Below, in pieces: positions 44,472 to 54,117 of a stretch of DNA of 64,000 nt. Position 1 is the first letter of the stretch. Every line of letters starts with the position of its first letter. The notes below the pieces were generated by a model. It saw only the letters and a list, made by a program, of their open reading frames with translations. It was not told the origin of the DNA and searched no databases. Both the position numbers and the translations under genes were made by a program. Origin of the DNA: Nocardioides sp. SYSU D00065 (GTDB taxonomy: Bacteria; Actinomycetota; Actinomycetes; Propionibacteriales; Nocardioidaceae); the NCBI RefSeq assembly GCF_017916425.1, contig NZ_JAFMSX010000001.1:620001-684000 (forward strand), in the 5' to 3' direction.

Positions 44472-47024
44472 ATGCCTGGAACCAATCTCACCCGGGACGA
44501 GGCCGCCACCCGCGCCGCCCTCCTGGAGGTCACGTCGTACGCCGTCGACCTCGACCTGACGTCCGCCACCCGCCCGGAGGAGACCACCTTCGTCTCCGTC
44601 ACCACCATCGAGTTCACCTCCCGCGAGGTCGGCGCGAGCACCTTCGCCGACCTGGTGGCGCCGACCGTGCGCGAGATCACCCTCAACGGCCGCAGCCTCG
44701 ACCCCGCCACGGCGTACGCCGACAGCCGGATCGCGCTCGACGGCCTCGAGGAGACCAACACGCTCGTCGTGACCGCCGACTGCGCCTACTCCAACACCGG
44801 CGAGGGCCTGCACCGCTTCGTGGACCCGGCCGACGACCGGGTCTACCTCTACAGCCAGTTCGAGGTGCCCGACGCCCGTCGCGTGTTCACCACCTTCGAG
44901 CAGCCCGACCTGAAGGCCGTCTTCACGTTCACCGTCACCGCGCCCTCGCACTGGGTCGTGGTGTCCAACGCGCCGACGCCCGAGCCGACCGAGGCCGGCG
45001 ACGGTGTCTCGGTGTGGAGCTTCCCGCCCACCAAGCGGATGTCGACCTACATCACCGCCATCGTCGCCGGCGAGTACCACGGCGAGTTCGACACCTACGA
45101 GGGCAAGTTCGGCACCATCCCGCTGGGCCACTACTGCCGCCAGTCGCTCAAGGAGCACATGGACACCGCGGAGCTGGTCAAGCTCACCAAGCAGAGCTTC
45201 GCGTTCTTCGAGGAGCAGTTCGACTACGCCTACCCGTTCGGCAAGTACGACCAGCTCTACGTGCCGGAGTACAACGCCGGCGCCATGGAGAACGCCGGAT
45301 GCGTGACGCTGCGCGACGAGTACCTCCCCCGCAGCCGCCAGCCGCGCTCGTTCTTCGAGTTCCGGGCCTCGGTGATCACCCACGAGATGGCCCACATGTG
45401 GTTCGGCGACCTGGTCACCATGAAGTGGTGGGACGACCTCTGGCTCAACGAGTCGTTCGCCGAGTGGGCCTGCTACTGGTGCGAGGCCAACGCGACCGAG
45501 TTCACCGACGCGTGGACCGGCTTCGCCAACGCCCGCAAGCAGACCGGCTACCGCGCCGACCAGCTGCCCTCGACGCACCCGATCGCGGCCGACAACGTCG
45601 ACCTGCACGCGGTCGAGGTCAACTTCGACATGATCACCTACGCCAAGGGCGCCTCGGTGCTCAAGCAGCTCGTCGCCTGGGTCGGCATCGAGCCCTTCCT
45701 GCAGGGCCTGCGCGCCTACTTCCGCGAGTGGGAGTACGGCAACCCGGAGTTCAAGGACCTGCTCGCGACGCTCGAGAAGGCGTCGGGCCGCGAGCTGCAG
45801 GGCTGGGCCCAGGAGTGGCTGCAGACCGCCGGGGTCAACACCCTCGCGCCGTCGTTCGAGCTCGCCGAGGACGGGACCTACTCGTCGTTCGCGGTCAGCC
45901 AGACGGCCCACCCGGACTGGCCGACGCTGCGACGCCACCGCCTCGGCATCGGCCTCTACGACGACGTGGACGGGCGCCTGGTGCGTCGCGACTACCTCGA
46001 GATCGACGTCGACGGCGCGAGCACCGACGTCCCCGCGCTGGTCGGCGTCCAGCAGCCGGCGCTGCTGCTGCTCAACGACGAGGACCACGCCTACGCCAAG
46101 ATCCGTCTCGACGAGCGGTCGCTGGCCACCGCCATCTCGGCGCTGTCCACCTTCGAGGACTCGCTGCCGCGCGCCCTCGTGTGGGGTGCGGCGTGGGACA
46201 TGACCCGCGACGCGGAGATGCGCACCCGCGACTGGGTGGACCTCGTGCTGGCCAACATCGGTCAGGAGAGCGACGCGTGGGCGGTGACCCGCATCCCCGC
46301 CTCCACCGCGCTGGCGGTCAACTTCTACTCCGACCCCGAGCACCGGCGCGAGCTCAAGGCGACGTGGGAGTCGGGGCTGCGCGAGCTGCTGCTGGCCGCG
46401 GAGCCGGCCAGCGACCACCAGCTCACCTTCGCCCGGACCTACGCCGGCGCCGCCCACAGCGACGCCGCGCTCGACGACCTCATCGGGCTGCTCGACGGCT
46501 CGTTCACCGTCGAGGGCCTGGCGATCGACCAGGACATGCGGTGGGTGCTGATCACCGCCCTGGCGAGGGCGGGTCGCTTCGGCGACGCCGAGATCGACGC
46601 CGAGCTCGAGGTCGACAAGACCATCTCCGGCAAGGAGCAGGCGGCCGCCGCCCGGGTGGCCCAGCCGACGGCGCAGGCCAAGGAGGCCGGCTGGAACGCC
46701 ATCCTCGACCCGAGCACGCCCAACGAGACCTCCCGCGAGATCGCGATGTCGATCTTCCGGTTCGGCCAGGAGGACGTGCTCGAGCCGTACCTCGAGGAGT
46801 TCCTCGACGCGTCCCGGACGCTGGTCGACACCCTGGGCTTCCACAAGGCGTCGGTCGTGCTCGAGTACGGCTTCCCCAAGGCCCTCGGCTCCGCGGCCAC
46901 GCTGGCCCGGCTCGACGAGTGGCTGGCGGACAACGACGCGCCCAAGCAGGCGCAGCGCTACGTCGGCGAGGCGCGCGCCGAGATCGCCCGAGCGCTGGCC
47001 GCGCAGGCCTGCGACGCCGGCTGA
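44472..47024 (+). CDS. pepN: Aminopeptidase N (M1 metallopeptidase)
   Basis: 850 residues. GAMENAG is the M1 substrate-recognition motif and ITHEMAHMWFGDLVTMKWWDDLWLNESFA the zinc site (HExxH with the second Glu in NES). An N-terminal beta domain precedes it and an ERAP1-like helical C-terminal domain of about 320 residues follows. It trims N-terminal residues from peptides in the cytoplasm, taking over products of Clp proteolysis. The ATG at 44472 is chosen because CAGGAT lies seven bases upstream; an earlier ATG at 44463 or the GTG-type reading from 44433 would add unconserved residues. Confidence 0.95.
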   Translation: MPGTNLTRDEAATRAALLEVTSYAVDLDLTSATRPEETTFVSVTTIEFTSREVGASTFADLVAPTVREITLNGRSLDPATAYADSRIALDGLEETNTLVVTADCAYSNTGEGLHRFVDPADDRVYLYSQFEVPDARRVFTTFEQPDLKAVFTFTVTAPSHWVVVSNAPTPEPTEAGDGVSVWSFPPTKRMSTYITAIVAGEYHGEFDTYEGKFGTIPLGHYCRQSLKEHMDTAELVKLTKQSFAFFEEQFDYAYPFGKYDQLYVPEYNAGAMENAGCVTLRDEYLPRSRQPRSFFEFRASVITHEMAHMWFGDLVTMKWWDDLWLNESFAEWACYWCEANATEFTDAWTGFANARKQTGYRADQLPSTHPIAADNVDLHAVEVNFDMITYAKGASVLKQLVAWVGIEPFLQGLRAYFREWEYGNPEFKDLLATLEKASGRELQGWAQEWLQTAGVNTLAPSFELAEDGTYSSFAVSQTAHPDWPTLRRHRLGIGLYDDVDGRLVRRDYLEIDVDGASTDVPALVGVQQPALLLLNDEDHAYAKIRLDERSLATAISALSTFEDSLPRALVWGAAWDMTRDAEMRTRDWVDLVLANIGQESDAWAVTRIPASTALAVNFYSDPEHRRELKATWESGLRELLLAAEPASDHQLTFARTYAGAAHSDAALDDLIGLLDGSFTVEGLAIDQDMRWVLITALARAGRFGDAEIDAELEVDKTISGKEQAAAARVAQPTAQAKEAGWNAILDPSTPNETSREIAMSIFRFGQEDVLEPYLEEFLDASRTLVDTLGFHKASVVLEYGFPKALGSAATLARLDEWLADNDAPKQAQRYVGEARAEIARALAAQACDAG

Positions 47025-47059
47025 GCGCCGCGGGCCCGACCCGCACACGACCGGGCACA

Positions 47060-47096
47060 CGACCGGGCACGTCCTCGACGAGGACGTGCCCGGTCG
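47060..47096. terminator. Bidirectional hairpin between pepN and the DUF5130-like gene
   Basis: Eighteen perfect base pairs from CGACCGGGCACGTCCTCG and its complement with a single central base. It lies 36 bases after the pepN stop and just before the stop of the convergent gene. The sequence ACACGACCGGGCAC occurs twice in tandem at its left edge, suggesting slippage. Confidence 0.8.
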
Positions 47097-47101
47097 GCGT
47101 C

Positions 47102-47485
47102 TCAGGCGTGGAGGGTGTTCTGCGGGCGGGCGTGCTCGGCGAGCATCGCGATGCCGCGCTGGAGCCCCACGAGCAGGTTGCCGGCGGCGAACTCCGTGGA
47201 CATCGCCAGCACCGCCAGCTCGACCTCGGCGTCGGTGAGGTGCCGGCGTACGTCGCCGCCGGTGACGACCTCGATGATGCGCCGGGCGGGGTCCACCAGG
47301 ATCAGGACGCTCCGCGCGGGAGCGACGAGCCGGTTGTGCAGACGCGTGGCCCACGCCCGGGGCTGGTCACCCTGGACCGGCCCGACGTAGACGGAGAACT
47401 CGAAGCGGCAGGCCTGCTCGGCGACCCGGATGGCCTTGTCGAGGGCCAGGCGCTCGGCCTCGGTCAGCGGCTCACCAGCTGCCAC
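47102..47485 (-). CDS. DUF5130/TPM-like domain protein (Rv2468c-like)
   Basis: 127 residues. EPLTEAERLALDKAIRVAEQACRFEFSVYVGPVQGD, ILVDPARRIIEVVTGGDVRRHLTDAEVELAVLAM and AAGNLLVGLQRGIAMLAEHA resemble the TPM-fold DUF5130 family, found next to pepN in mycobacteria (Rv2468c). No enzyme residues are known to me. The start is uncertain: the GTG at 47485 or 47494. Either overlaps the end of the upstream membrane-protein gene, so translation is probably coupled. Confidence 0.7.
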   Translation of the reverse strand: MAAGEPLTEAERLALDKAIRVAEQACRFEFSVYVGPVQGDQPRAWATRLHNRLVAPARSVLILVDPARRIIEVVTGGDVRRHLTDAEVELAVLAMSTEFAAGNLLVGLQRGIAMLAEHARPQNTLHA

Positions 47486-47861
47486 TGGCGCCACCCGCCC
47501 GTGAGTCCTCGCCGTCGGGCGCCGGCAGCTCGGCGACGCCCTGGCGCGGGCCGCCGATCCAGTGGCCCTCGCCCTCGGAGTGGTCGGGCAGCAGCTTCTC
47601 GCCCCGGACCATCGCCGGCAGGTAGACGGCCAGGACGATGAGCACGAACAGCAGGGCCGGGGCGCCGACGTAGATGCCCAGCGCGTGCAGGGCGTCGAGG
47701 TTGCGGTGCTCGCGGGCACCGCCCCAGCCCTCCGGGACGTCGGCGTGCGCCGGTGCGGCCAGGAGCGCCAGCAGCGGCACGCTCGCCACGGCGGCGGCTC
47801 GGCCGATCGATCGCGCACCGGGGCGCCGGGACGGGTGGGAGCGACTGGCGGGCGTGGTCAC
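47472..47861 (-). CDS. Small secreted/membrane protein upstream of the DUF5130-like gene
   Basis: 129 residues. A signal-peptide-like start (basic region then AAAVASVPLLALLAAPAHA, cleavage expected near residue 38) is followed by a short outside part (DVPEGWGGAREHRNLDALHALG), one membrane helix (GAPALLFVLIVLAVYLPAMV, about 65-85) and a charged tail (GEKLLPDHSEGEGHWIGGP). Similar proteins occur in actinobacteria but I cannot name a function. The GTG at 47861 has TACGCT seven bases upstream. It is divergent from the MscS gene with a 31-base gap. Confidence 0.7.
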   Translation of the reverse strand: MTTPASRSHPSRRPGARSIGRAAAVASVPLLALLAAPAHADVPEGWGGAREHRNLDALHALGIYVGAPALLFVLIVLAVYLPAMVRGEKLLPDHSEGEGHWIGGPRQGVAELPAPDGEDSRAGGASGSW

Positions 47862-47868
47862 GGGCACC

Positions 47869-47885
47869 AGCGTATCGCCCATACT
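47869..47885. promoter_or_regulatory. Divergent promoters of the small membrane protein and MscS
   Basis: Minus strand TACGCT (47869-47874) lies seven bases before GTG 47861. Plus strand CATACT (47880-47885) lies seven bases before ATG 47893. The two -10 elements are five bases apart, so polymerases would compete for the site. Confidence 0.45.
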
Positions 47886-47892
47886 GGCGGGC

Positions 47893-48903
47893 ATGTCCCA
47901 CCCCCTCGCCACCTGCTCGACCGACGAGGACCTCTGCACCTGGGTCCTCGACCAGACCGGCAACAGCACCCTCGCCACCGCGGTGGACTGGATCGTCGGC
48001 AAGCCCAGCACCCTCCTGGGGCTGATCGTCATCGGGGTCGTCGTCCGGTGGCTGCTGCACCGGATCATCGACCGGATCATCAAGCGTGCCGAGGCGGGTG
48101 TGCTCCCCGACCGGCTCAGCCGGGCGATCACCGGCGGCCGGATGGGTGCCGCGCTCAACCTGCGCGAGGACCCGACGTACACCCGGCGCGTCCAGCGCGC
48201 GGCCACCCTCGGGTCGCTGCTCAAGAGCATCGTGACCGGTGTCGTGTTCACCGTCGTCGCGCTGATGTTCATCTCCGAGCTCGGCTACGACATCGCCCCG
48301 CTGATCGCCAGCGCCGGCATCCTGGGCGTGGCGCTCGGCTTCGGGTCGCAGACACTGGTGAAGGACTTCCTGTCCGGCATCTTCATGATCTTCGAGGACC
48401 AGTACGGCGTGGGCGACGTCGTCGACCTCGGTGAGGCCTCCGGCACCGTCGAGGCGGTGAGCCTGCGCGTCACCCGGCTGCGCGACGTCAACGGCACGGT
48501 CTGGTACGTCCGCAACGGCGAGATCCTCCGCGTGGGCAACATGAGCCAGAACTGGGCGCGCACGGTGCTGGACGTGACGGTCGGCTACACCGAGGACCTG
48601 GTCCACGTGCGCCGCGTGCTGGAGGAGGTCGCGCACGACCTCTGGGTCGACGAGGACTTCCAGGGCCTCGTCATCGAGGAGCCCGAGGTGTGGGGCGTGG
48701 AGTCGCTGGGGGTCGACGGCATCGTCATCCGGGTGACCCTCAAGACCGCACCCATGGAGCAGTGGGGCGTGGCCCGGGCGATGCGCGAGCGGGTGAAGGC
48801 ACGCTTCGAGGCCGAGGGCATCAACCTGGCCGTCGCGCAGCGGGTGATGTGGCAGGAGAGCGCCCCCTCGGCGGCCTCCGCTGAGCCGACGGAGAAGGCC
48901 TAG
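47893..48903 (+). CDS. MscS-family mechanosensitive channel
   Basis: 336 residues. Three hydrophobic helices (about 38-55, 110-130, 137-155) lead to the pore-lining signature IASAGILGVALGFGSQTLVKDFLSGIFMIFEDQYGVGDVVDLG, the MscS hallmark. The beta domain (VRNGEILRVGNMSQNWART) and a cytoplasmic alpha/beta domain follow. It opens under membrane tension to release osmolytes. The start lies seven bases after CATACT, so the mRNA is probably leaderless. The C-terminus is a short Ala/Pro-rich tail. Confidence 0.93.
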   Translation: MSHPLATCSTDEDLCTWVLDQTGNSTLATAVDWIVGKPSTLLGLIVIGVVVRWLLHRIIDRIIKRAEAGVLPDRLSRAITGGRMGAALNLREDPTYTRRVQRAATLGSLLKSIVTGVVFTVVALMFISELGYDIAPLIASAGILGVALGFGSQTLVKDFLSGIFMIFEDQYGVGDVVDLGEASGTVEAVSLRVTRLRDVNGTVWYVRNGEILRVGNMSQNWARTVLDVTVGYTEDLVHVRRVLEEVAHDLWVDEDFQGLVIEEPEVWGVESLGVDGIVIRVTLKTAPMEQWGVARAMRERVKARFEAEGINLAVAQRVMWQESAPSAASAEPTEKA

Positions 48904-48933
48904 CCCCGGCCGAGGGTCGCTGGCGTCCTGCGG

Positions 48934-48939
48934 GACAAT
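48934..48939 (+). promoter_or_regulatory. Possible -10 element GACAAT of the globin gene
   Basis: GACAAT ends six bases before the GTG at 48946, matching the loose ANNNT rule. Weaker than the TANNNT sites elsewhere. Confidence 0.35.
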
Positions 48940-48945
48940 GGCAGC

Positions 48946-49353
48946 GTGACCACCACGTTCTACGACGAGATCGGCGGCGAGGAGACGATCCGCGCGATCG
49001 TGCACCGCTTCTACGAGGGCGTGGCCACGGACGAGGTGCTGCGCCCGATGTACCCCGAGGAGGACCTCGGTCCCGCCGAGGACCGGTTCGCGCTGTTCCT
49101 CATGCAGTACTGGGGCGGCCCCACTACGTACGGCGACACCCGTGGCCACCCGCGCCTGCGGATGCGCCACGGGCCGTTCCTGGTGACCCCGACGGCGGCG
49201 CAGCACTGGCTGCGGCACTTCCGGGCCGGCCTGGACGCGGTCGAGCTGACCCCCGAGCAGGACGCCCGGTTCTGGGAGTACGTGACCCACGCGGCGCAGT
49301 TCATGGTCAACACGCCCGACCCGCAGCCGCCGACGCCCGCCGACGTCCTCTAG
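48946..49353 (+). CDS. glbO: Group II truncated hemoglobin
   Basis: 135 residues. TFYDEIGGEETIRAIVHRFYEGVATDEVLRPMYP is the helix A-E start of trHbO, LFLMQYWGGPTTYGDTRGHPRLRMRHGPFLVT includes the proximal histidine (H of MRHGPF) and the GGP...Y loop, and AAQHWLRHFRAGLD contains the conserved TrpG8. These features fit the two-on-two globin of group II, which binds oxygen and handles peroxide or NO. The GTG start is presumably leaderless. Its stop shares bases with the convergent thioesterase stop (CTAG). Confidence 0.94.
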   Translation: MTTTFYDEIGGEETIRAIVHRFYEGVATDEVLRPMYPEEDLGPAEDRFALFLMQYWGGPTTYGDTRGHPRLRMRHGPFLVTPTAAQHWLRHFRAGLDAVELTPEQDARFWEYVTHAAQFMVNTPDPQPPTPADVL

Positions 49354-50195
49354 CGGGCCACCAGCGCGCGGAACGCGTCCGGCACCGGTGCCGGACGGCC
49401 GCTCGCGCTGTCGATGCACACGCCCACCACGCGTGCGCGAGCCAGCACCTCGTCGCCGTCCCGCACCACCGACTCGAAGACGACCGACGTGCTGCCGATC
49501 CGCGAGACCCAGGTGCGGCAGTCGTAGGGCTCGGCGCGGAACAGGATCGGGCGGCGGTAGTCCACGTCGGTCTGCGCGACCACGAGGTGGTGGCCGGCGC
49601 CGAGCTCGCGGCCCTGGGTGACCAGCAGCTGGATGCGCGCCTCCTGGAAGTACTCGAAGTACTTCACGTTGTTCACGTGCCCGTAGACGTCCACGTCGCT
49701 GAACCGGACGTGGACCGGGTAGGCGCCGCCCGGCACGTCGACGACGTCGGGTGCCGTAGGAGCACGCACCGGCTCGGCCGGCTCGAGCAGCCGCGACAGC
49801 GACTCCCGCTCCTCCTCGCGCAGCCGGCGCGGACGGCCGGTGGCGAAGACGTACGGCGTCAGGACGGTGCGCGCGCGGAGGAAGACGGTGCGCTCACCGG
49901 CCTCGTCCTCCTCGAAGATCTCGTACGCCATGGTGAAGCTCGCGGCGCGGATCTCGGTGACCCAGCACTCGATGGCGACCGGCTCGGGACCGAAGGTGAG
50001 CGAGGCGACGTAGGTGACCTCGTGCCGCACCACGACGGCCGCCTCGGCCAGGTCCTCCGCCCGGCTGTCGGGGGCGTGGGTGCGGAACATGTCGACCCGC
50101 GCCTCCTGCAGGTAGTCCACGTAGGTGACGTTGTTGACGTGGCCCAGCAGGTCGAGGTCGGCCCACCTCAGCGGGCAGCGGTAGAGATGGCGCAC
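49350..50195 (-). CDS. Double-hotdog acyl-CoA thioesterase
   Basis: 281 residues with two 4HBT domains in tandem. The first has LRWADLDLLGHVNNVTYVDYLQEAR, the second VRFSDVDVYGHVNNVKYFEYFQEARI; both carry D-x-x-GHVNN, where Asp is the catalytic residue of the 4HBT family. They are joined by a Pro-rich linker around residue 140. It probably hydrolyses acyl-CoA in the cytoplasm, as expected for the Rv2475c-type protein at the same place in mycobacteria. The start is a GTG at 50195. Confidence 0.9.
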   Translation of the reverse strand: MRHLYRCPLRWADLDLLGHVNNVTYVDYLQEARVDMFRTHAPDSRAEDLAEAAVVVRHEVTYVASLTFGPEPVAIECWVTEIRAASFTMAYEIFEEDEAGERTVFLRARTVLTPYVFATGRPRRLREEERESLSRLLEPAEPVRAPTAPDVVDVPGGAYPVHVRFSDVDVYGHVNNVKYFEYFQEARIQLLVTQGRELGAGHHLVVAQTDVDYRRPILFRAEPYDCRTWVSRIGSTSVVFESVVRDGDEVLARARVVGVCIDSASGRPAPVPDAFRALVAR

Positions 50196-50301
50196 GCCCC
50201 GATCGTCGCAGACGTGCGCCGCTAGGCACGGTCCGGTGGCGCCGGCCGTCCGGTGTGGACGACCCCGGGAGGCGTCCGTTCCGCCCCGCGCGCGTGCGGA
50301 C

Positions 50302-50307
50302 TAGGGT
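50302..50307 (+). promoter_or_regulatory. -10 element TAGGGT of the thiolase gene
   Basis: TAGGGT ends 40 bases before ATG 50348. The gene also has GGAG six bases before its start, so this is a leadered transcript. Confidence 0.4.
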
Positions 50308-50347
50308 GCCCGGAGACCCTCCAACCGACGAGTAACCGGAGTTCTCC

Positions 50348-51562
50348 ATGCCCGAGGCAGTGATCGTTTCCGCAGCGCGCACCCCCATCGGTCGCGCCAA
50401 CAAGGGCTCGCTCAAGGACTTCCGTCCCGACGACCTCACCACCCTCGCCGTGCAGGCGGCGCTGGACAAGATCCCGGCCCTCGACCCGGCGGCGATCGAG
50501 GACCTCCTGCTCGGCTGCGGCCTGCCCGGCGGCGAGTCCGGCAACAACATGGCCCGCGTGGTGACCACCCTGCTCGGTGTCGAGGTGCCCGGCGCGACGG
50601 TGACCCGCTACTGCGCCTCGTCGGTGCAGACCACGCGCATGGCGTTCCACGCGATCAAGGCCGGCGAGGGCGACGTCTTCGTCTCGGCCGGCGTCGAGAC
50701 CGTCTCCCGCTTCGCCAAGGGCACCTCCGACCACCTCCCGGGCACCCGCAACCCGGTGTTCGAGGAGGCCGCCGCCCGCACCGACGAGTACGCCAAGGGC
50801 GGGCAGGACTGGCACGACCCGCGCGAGGACGGCCGGCTGCCCGACATCTACATCGCCATGGGCCAGACGGCCGAGAACGTGGCCCGGCTGCGGGGGCTCG
50901 ACCGCAAGGAGCTCGACGAGTACGCCGTCCGCTCGCAGAACCTCGCCGAGAAGGCGATCGCCGACGGCTTCTGGGAGCGCGAGATCACGCCGGTCACGCT
51001 GGCCGACGGCACCGTGGTGACGCAGGACGACGGCCCGCGAGCGGGCGTGACCTACGACGCCATCTCCGCGCTGCAGCCGGTGTTCCGCCCCGACGGCGTC
51101 GTCACCGCGGGCAACTGCTGCCCGCTCAACGACGGTGCCGCCGCCGTCGTCGTCATGTCGGACACCAAGGCCGCCGAGCTGGGCCTCACGCCGCTCGCGC
51201 GCATCGTCTCCACCGGCGTGTCCGGGCTCTCCCCCGAGATCATGGGGCTCGGCCCGGTCGAGGCGACGAGGAACGCGCTGAAGTACGCCGGCATGAGCAT
51301 CGACGACATCGACCTGGTCGAGATGAACGAGGCCTTCGCCGCGCAGGTCGTGCCGTCCTACCAGGACCTCGGCATCGACCTCGACCGGCTCAACGTCAAC
51401 GGCGGCGCCATCGCGGTCGGGCACCCCTTCGGCATGACCGGAGCCCGGCTCCAGAACACCATGCTCAACAGCCTCGACTGGCACGACAAGTCCACGGGCC
51501 TCATCACCCTGTGCGTGGGCGGCGGCCAGGGCATGGCGATGATCCTGGAGCGTCTCTCCTGA
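50348..51562 (+). CDS. Acetyl-CoA acyltransferase (thiolase)
   Basis: 404 residues, a full thiolase. Nucleophile Cys 89 is in TRYCASSVQTTRMAF; NEAFAAQ, GGAIAVGHPFGMTGAR (His) and CVGGGQGMAM (second Cys) complete the active site. It either cleaves 3-ketoacyl-CoA in beta-oxidation or condenses acetyl-CoA units. FadA-type is more likely given the sequence near the pantetheine loop, but the chain length cannot be read. It is followed 34 bases later by a MarR gene which may sense a related ligand. Confidence 0.93.
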   Translation: MPEAVIVSAARTPIGRANKGSLKDFRPDDLTTLAVQAALDKIPALDPAAIEDLLLGCGLPGGESGNNMARVVTTLLGVEVPGATVTRYCASSVQTTRMAFHAIKAGEGDVFVSAGVETVSRFAKGTSDHLPGTRNPVFEEAAARTDEYAKGGQDWHDPREDGRLPDIYIAMGQTAENVARLRGLDRKELDEYAVRSQNLAEKAIADGFWEREITPVTLADGTVVTQDDGPRAGVTYDAISALQPVFRPDGVVTAGNCCPLNDGAAAVVVMSDTKAAELGLTPLARIVSTGVSGLSPEIMGLGPVEATRNALKYAGMSIDDIDLVEMNEAFAAQVVPSYQDLGIDLDRLNVNGGAIAVGHPFGMTGARLQNTMLNSLDWHDKSTGLITLCVGGGQGMAMILERLS

Positions 51563-51584
51563 GCCGTTCCGCCATCACCCGCAC

Positions 51585-51590
51585 TAGGCT
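51585..51590 (+). promoter_or_regulatory. -10 element TAGGCT of the marR gene
   Basis: TAGGCT ends six bases before ATG 51597. It suggests a separate leaderless marR transcript in addition to read-through from the thiolase gene. Confidence 0.5.
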
Positions 51591-51596
51591 GCGCAC

Positions 51597-52091
51597 ATGA
51601 CGACACCCGGCGACGCACGCTGGCTCGACGCCGACCAGCAGCACTCGTGGCGCGCGCTGATGATGGGCATCACGCTGCTGATGGAGCGGCTCGACGACGA
51701 CCTGCGACGCGAGTTCGGCATGTCGTTGACCGAGTACGAGGTGCTGGTGCGGCTCTCCGAGCGGCCCGGGCGGGCGATGCGGATGGCGCAGCTCGCCGAC
51801 GCGATGGCGCACTCGCGCAGCCGGGTGACGCACACGGTGGCGCGGATGGAGGCGGTCGGCTACGTCACTCGCGGCACGACGCCCGAGGACGGGCGCGGCG
51901 TCGTCGCCACCATGACCGAGCAGGGCTACGACCTGCTCGTCAAGGCCGCGCCGTGCCACGTGGAGAGCGTGCGCCGCAACATCGTCGACCTGGTCCCCGA
52001 GGAGGACTTCGCCGCCGTCGGCCGGGTCTTCGACCGGGTGGCCGACCACCTCGTCAACCGGCACCCGGAGTCGGAGATCCGCACCGGCTGA
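51597..52091 (+). CDS. MarR-family transcriptional regulator
   Basis: 164 residues. The winged-helix core is clear: LTEYEVLVRLSERPGRAMRMAQLADAMAHSRSRVTHTVARMEAVGYVTRGTTPEDGRGVVATMTEQGYDLL. SRSRVTHTVARME is the recognition helix and DGRGVVATMT the wing. Helices at both ends form the dimer interface. Such proteins repress nearby genes and are released by aromatic or lipid-like ligands. The thiolase gene upstream is a candidate target; no obvious palindrome was seen in its promoter. The gene is followed by a 19-bp tandem repeat and a large palindrome. Confidence 0.92.
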   Translation: MTTPGDARWLDADQQHSWRALMMGITLLMERLDDDLRREFGMSLTEYEVLVRLSERPGRAMRMAQLADAMAHSRSRVTHTVARMEAVGYVTRGTTPEDGRGVVATMTEQGYDLLVKAAPCHVESVRRNIVDLVPEEDFAAVGRVFDRVADHLVNRHPESEIRTG

Positions 52092-52093
52092 GG

Positions 52094-52169
52094 GCCCGCC
52101 GTCCGCGTACCCGCCCGCCGGCCGCGTACCGGCCCGCCGGCCGCGTACCCGCCCGCCGTCCGGCCGCGT
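52094..52169. repeat. 19-bp tandem repeat, about four copies
   Basis: The unit GCCCGCCGGCCGCGTACCG (with T for G and C for G variants) starts at 52094, 52113, 52132 and 52151, with exact 19-base spacing; the last copy is partial and altered. It starts two bases after the marR stop. Confidence 0.85.
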
Positions 52170-52174
52170 GGTGC

Positions 52175-52258
52175 TTCATCACGGTATGTAGGCGAACGGG
52201 CACTTCCCCAGGTGAGTTCACCTGGGGAAGTGCCCGTTCGGCGACATACCGTGATGAA
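52175..52258. repeat. 84-bp near-perfect palindrome between marR and ettA
   Basis: Two 41-base arms (52175-52215 and 52218-52258) pair at 39 of 41 positions around a 2-base centre. The outer arm is TTCATCACGGTATGT and the inner arm GGCGAACGGGCACTT continuing to CCCCAGGTGA. It lies between the convergent ends of marR and ettA, so it can act as a bidirectional terminator, but it is much longer than any other hairpin here. Confidence 0.9.
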
Positions 52259-52311
52259 TGTGCGGCTGGCGGGACCAGGCCGCCGGACCAGGCCGCGGCG
52301 CGGGCCGCGGC

Positions 52312-53994
<1,683 letters not shown>

Positions 53995-54001
53995 GCGGGC
54001 G

Positions 54002-54007
54002 AGCCTA
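54002..54007 (-). promoter_or_regulatory. -10 element TAGGCT of ettA
   Basis: TAGGCT on the minus strand ends seven bases before the ettA ATG at 53994. Confidence 0.5.
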
Positions 54008-54117
54008 CGGGGAACCGGACCCGTGCCGACAATCGCGCCGGGCCCGGGAGCGACACTTGCGGGCGCGCCGATCCGAGGCGCCCGCGGCGTCGCGGCGGCA
54101 CCGGCCCCTGGCCGCCG

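Noticed and set aside
44280..47641. Very long open frames on both strands over pepN
   Set aside because: They result from few stop codons at high GC. Only the frame with GAMEN and HExxH is real.
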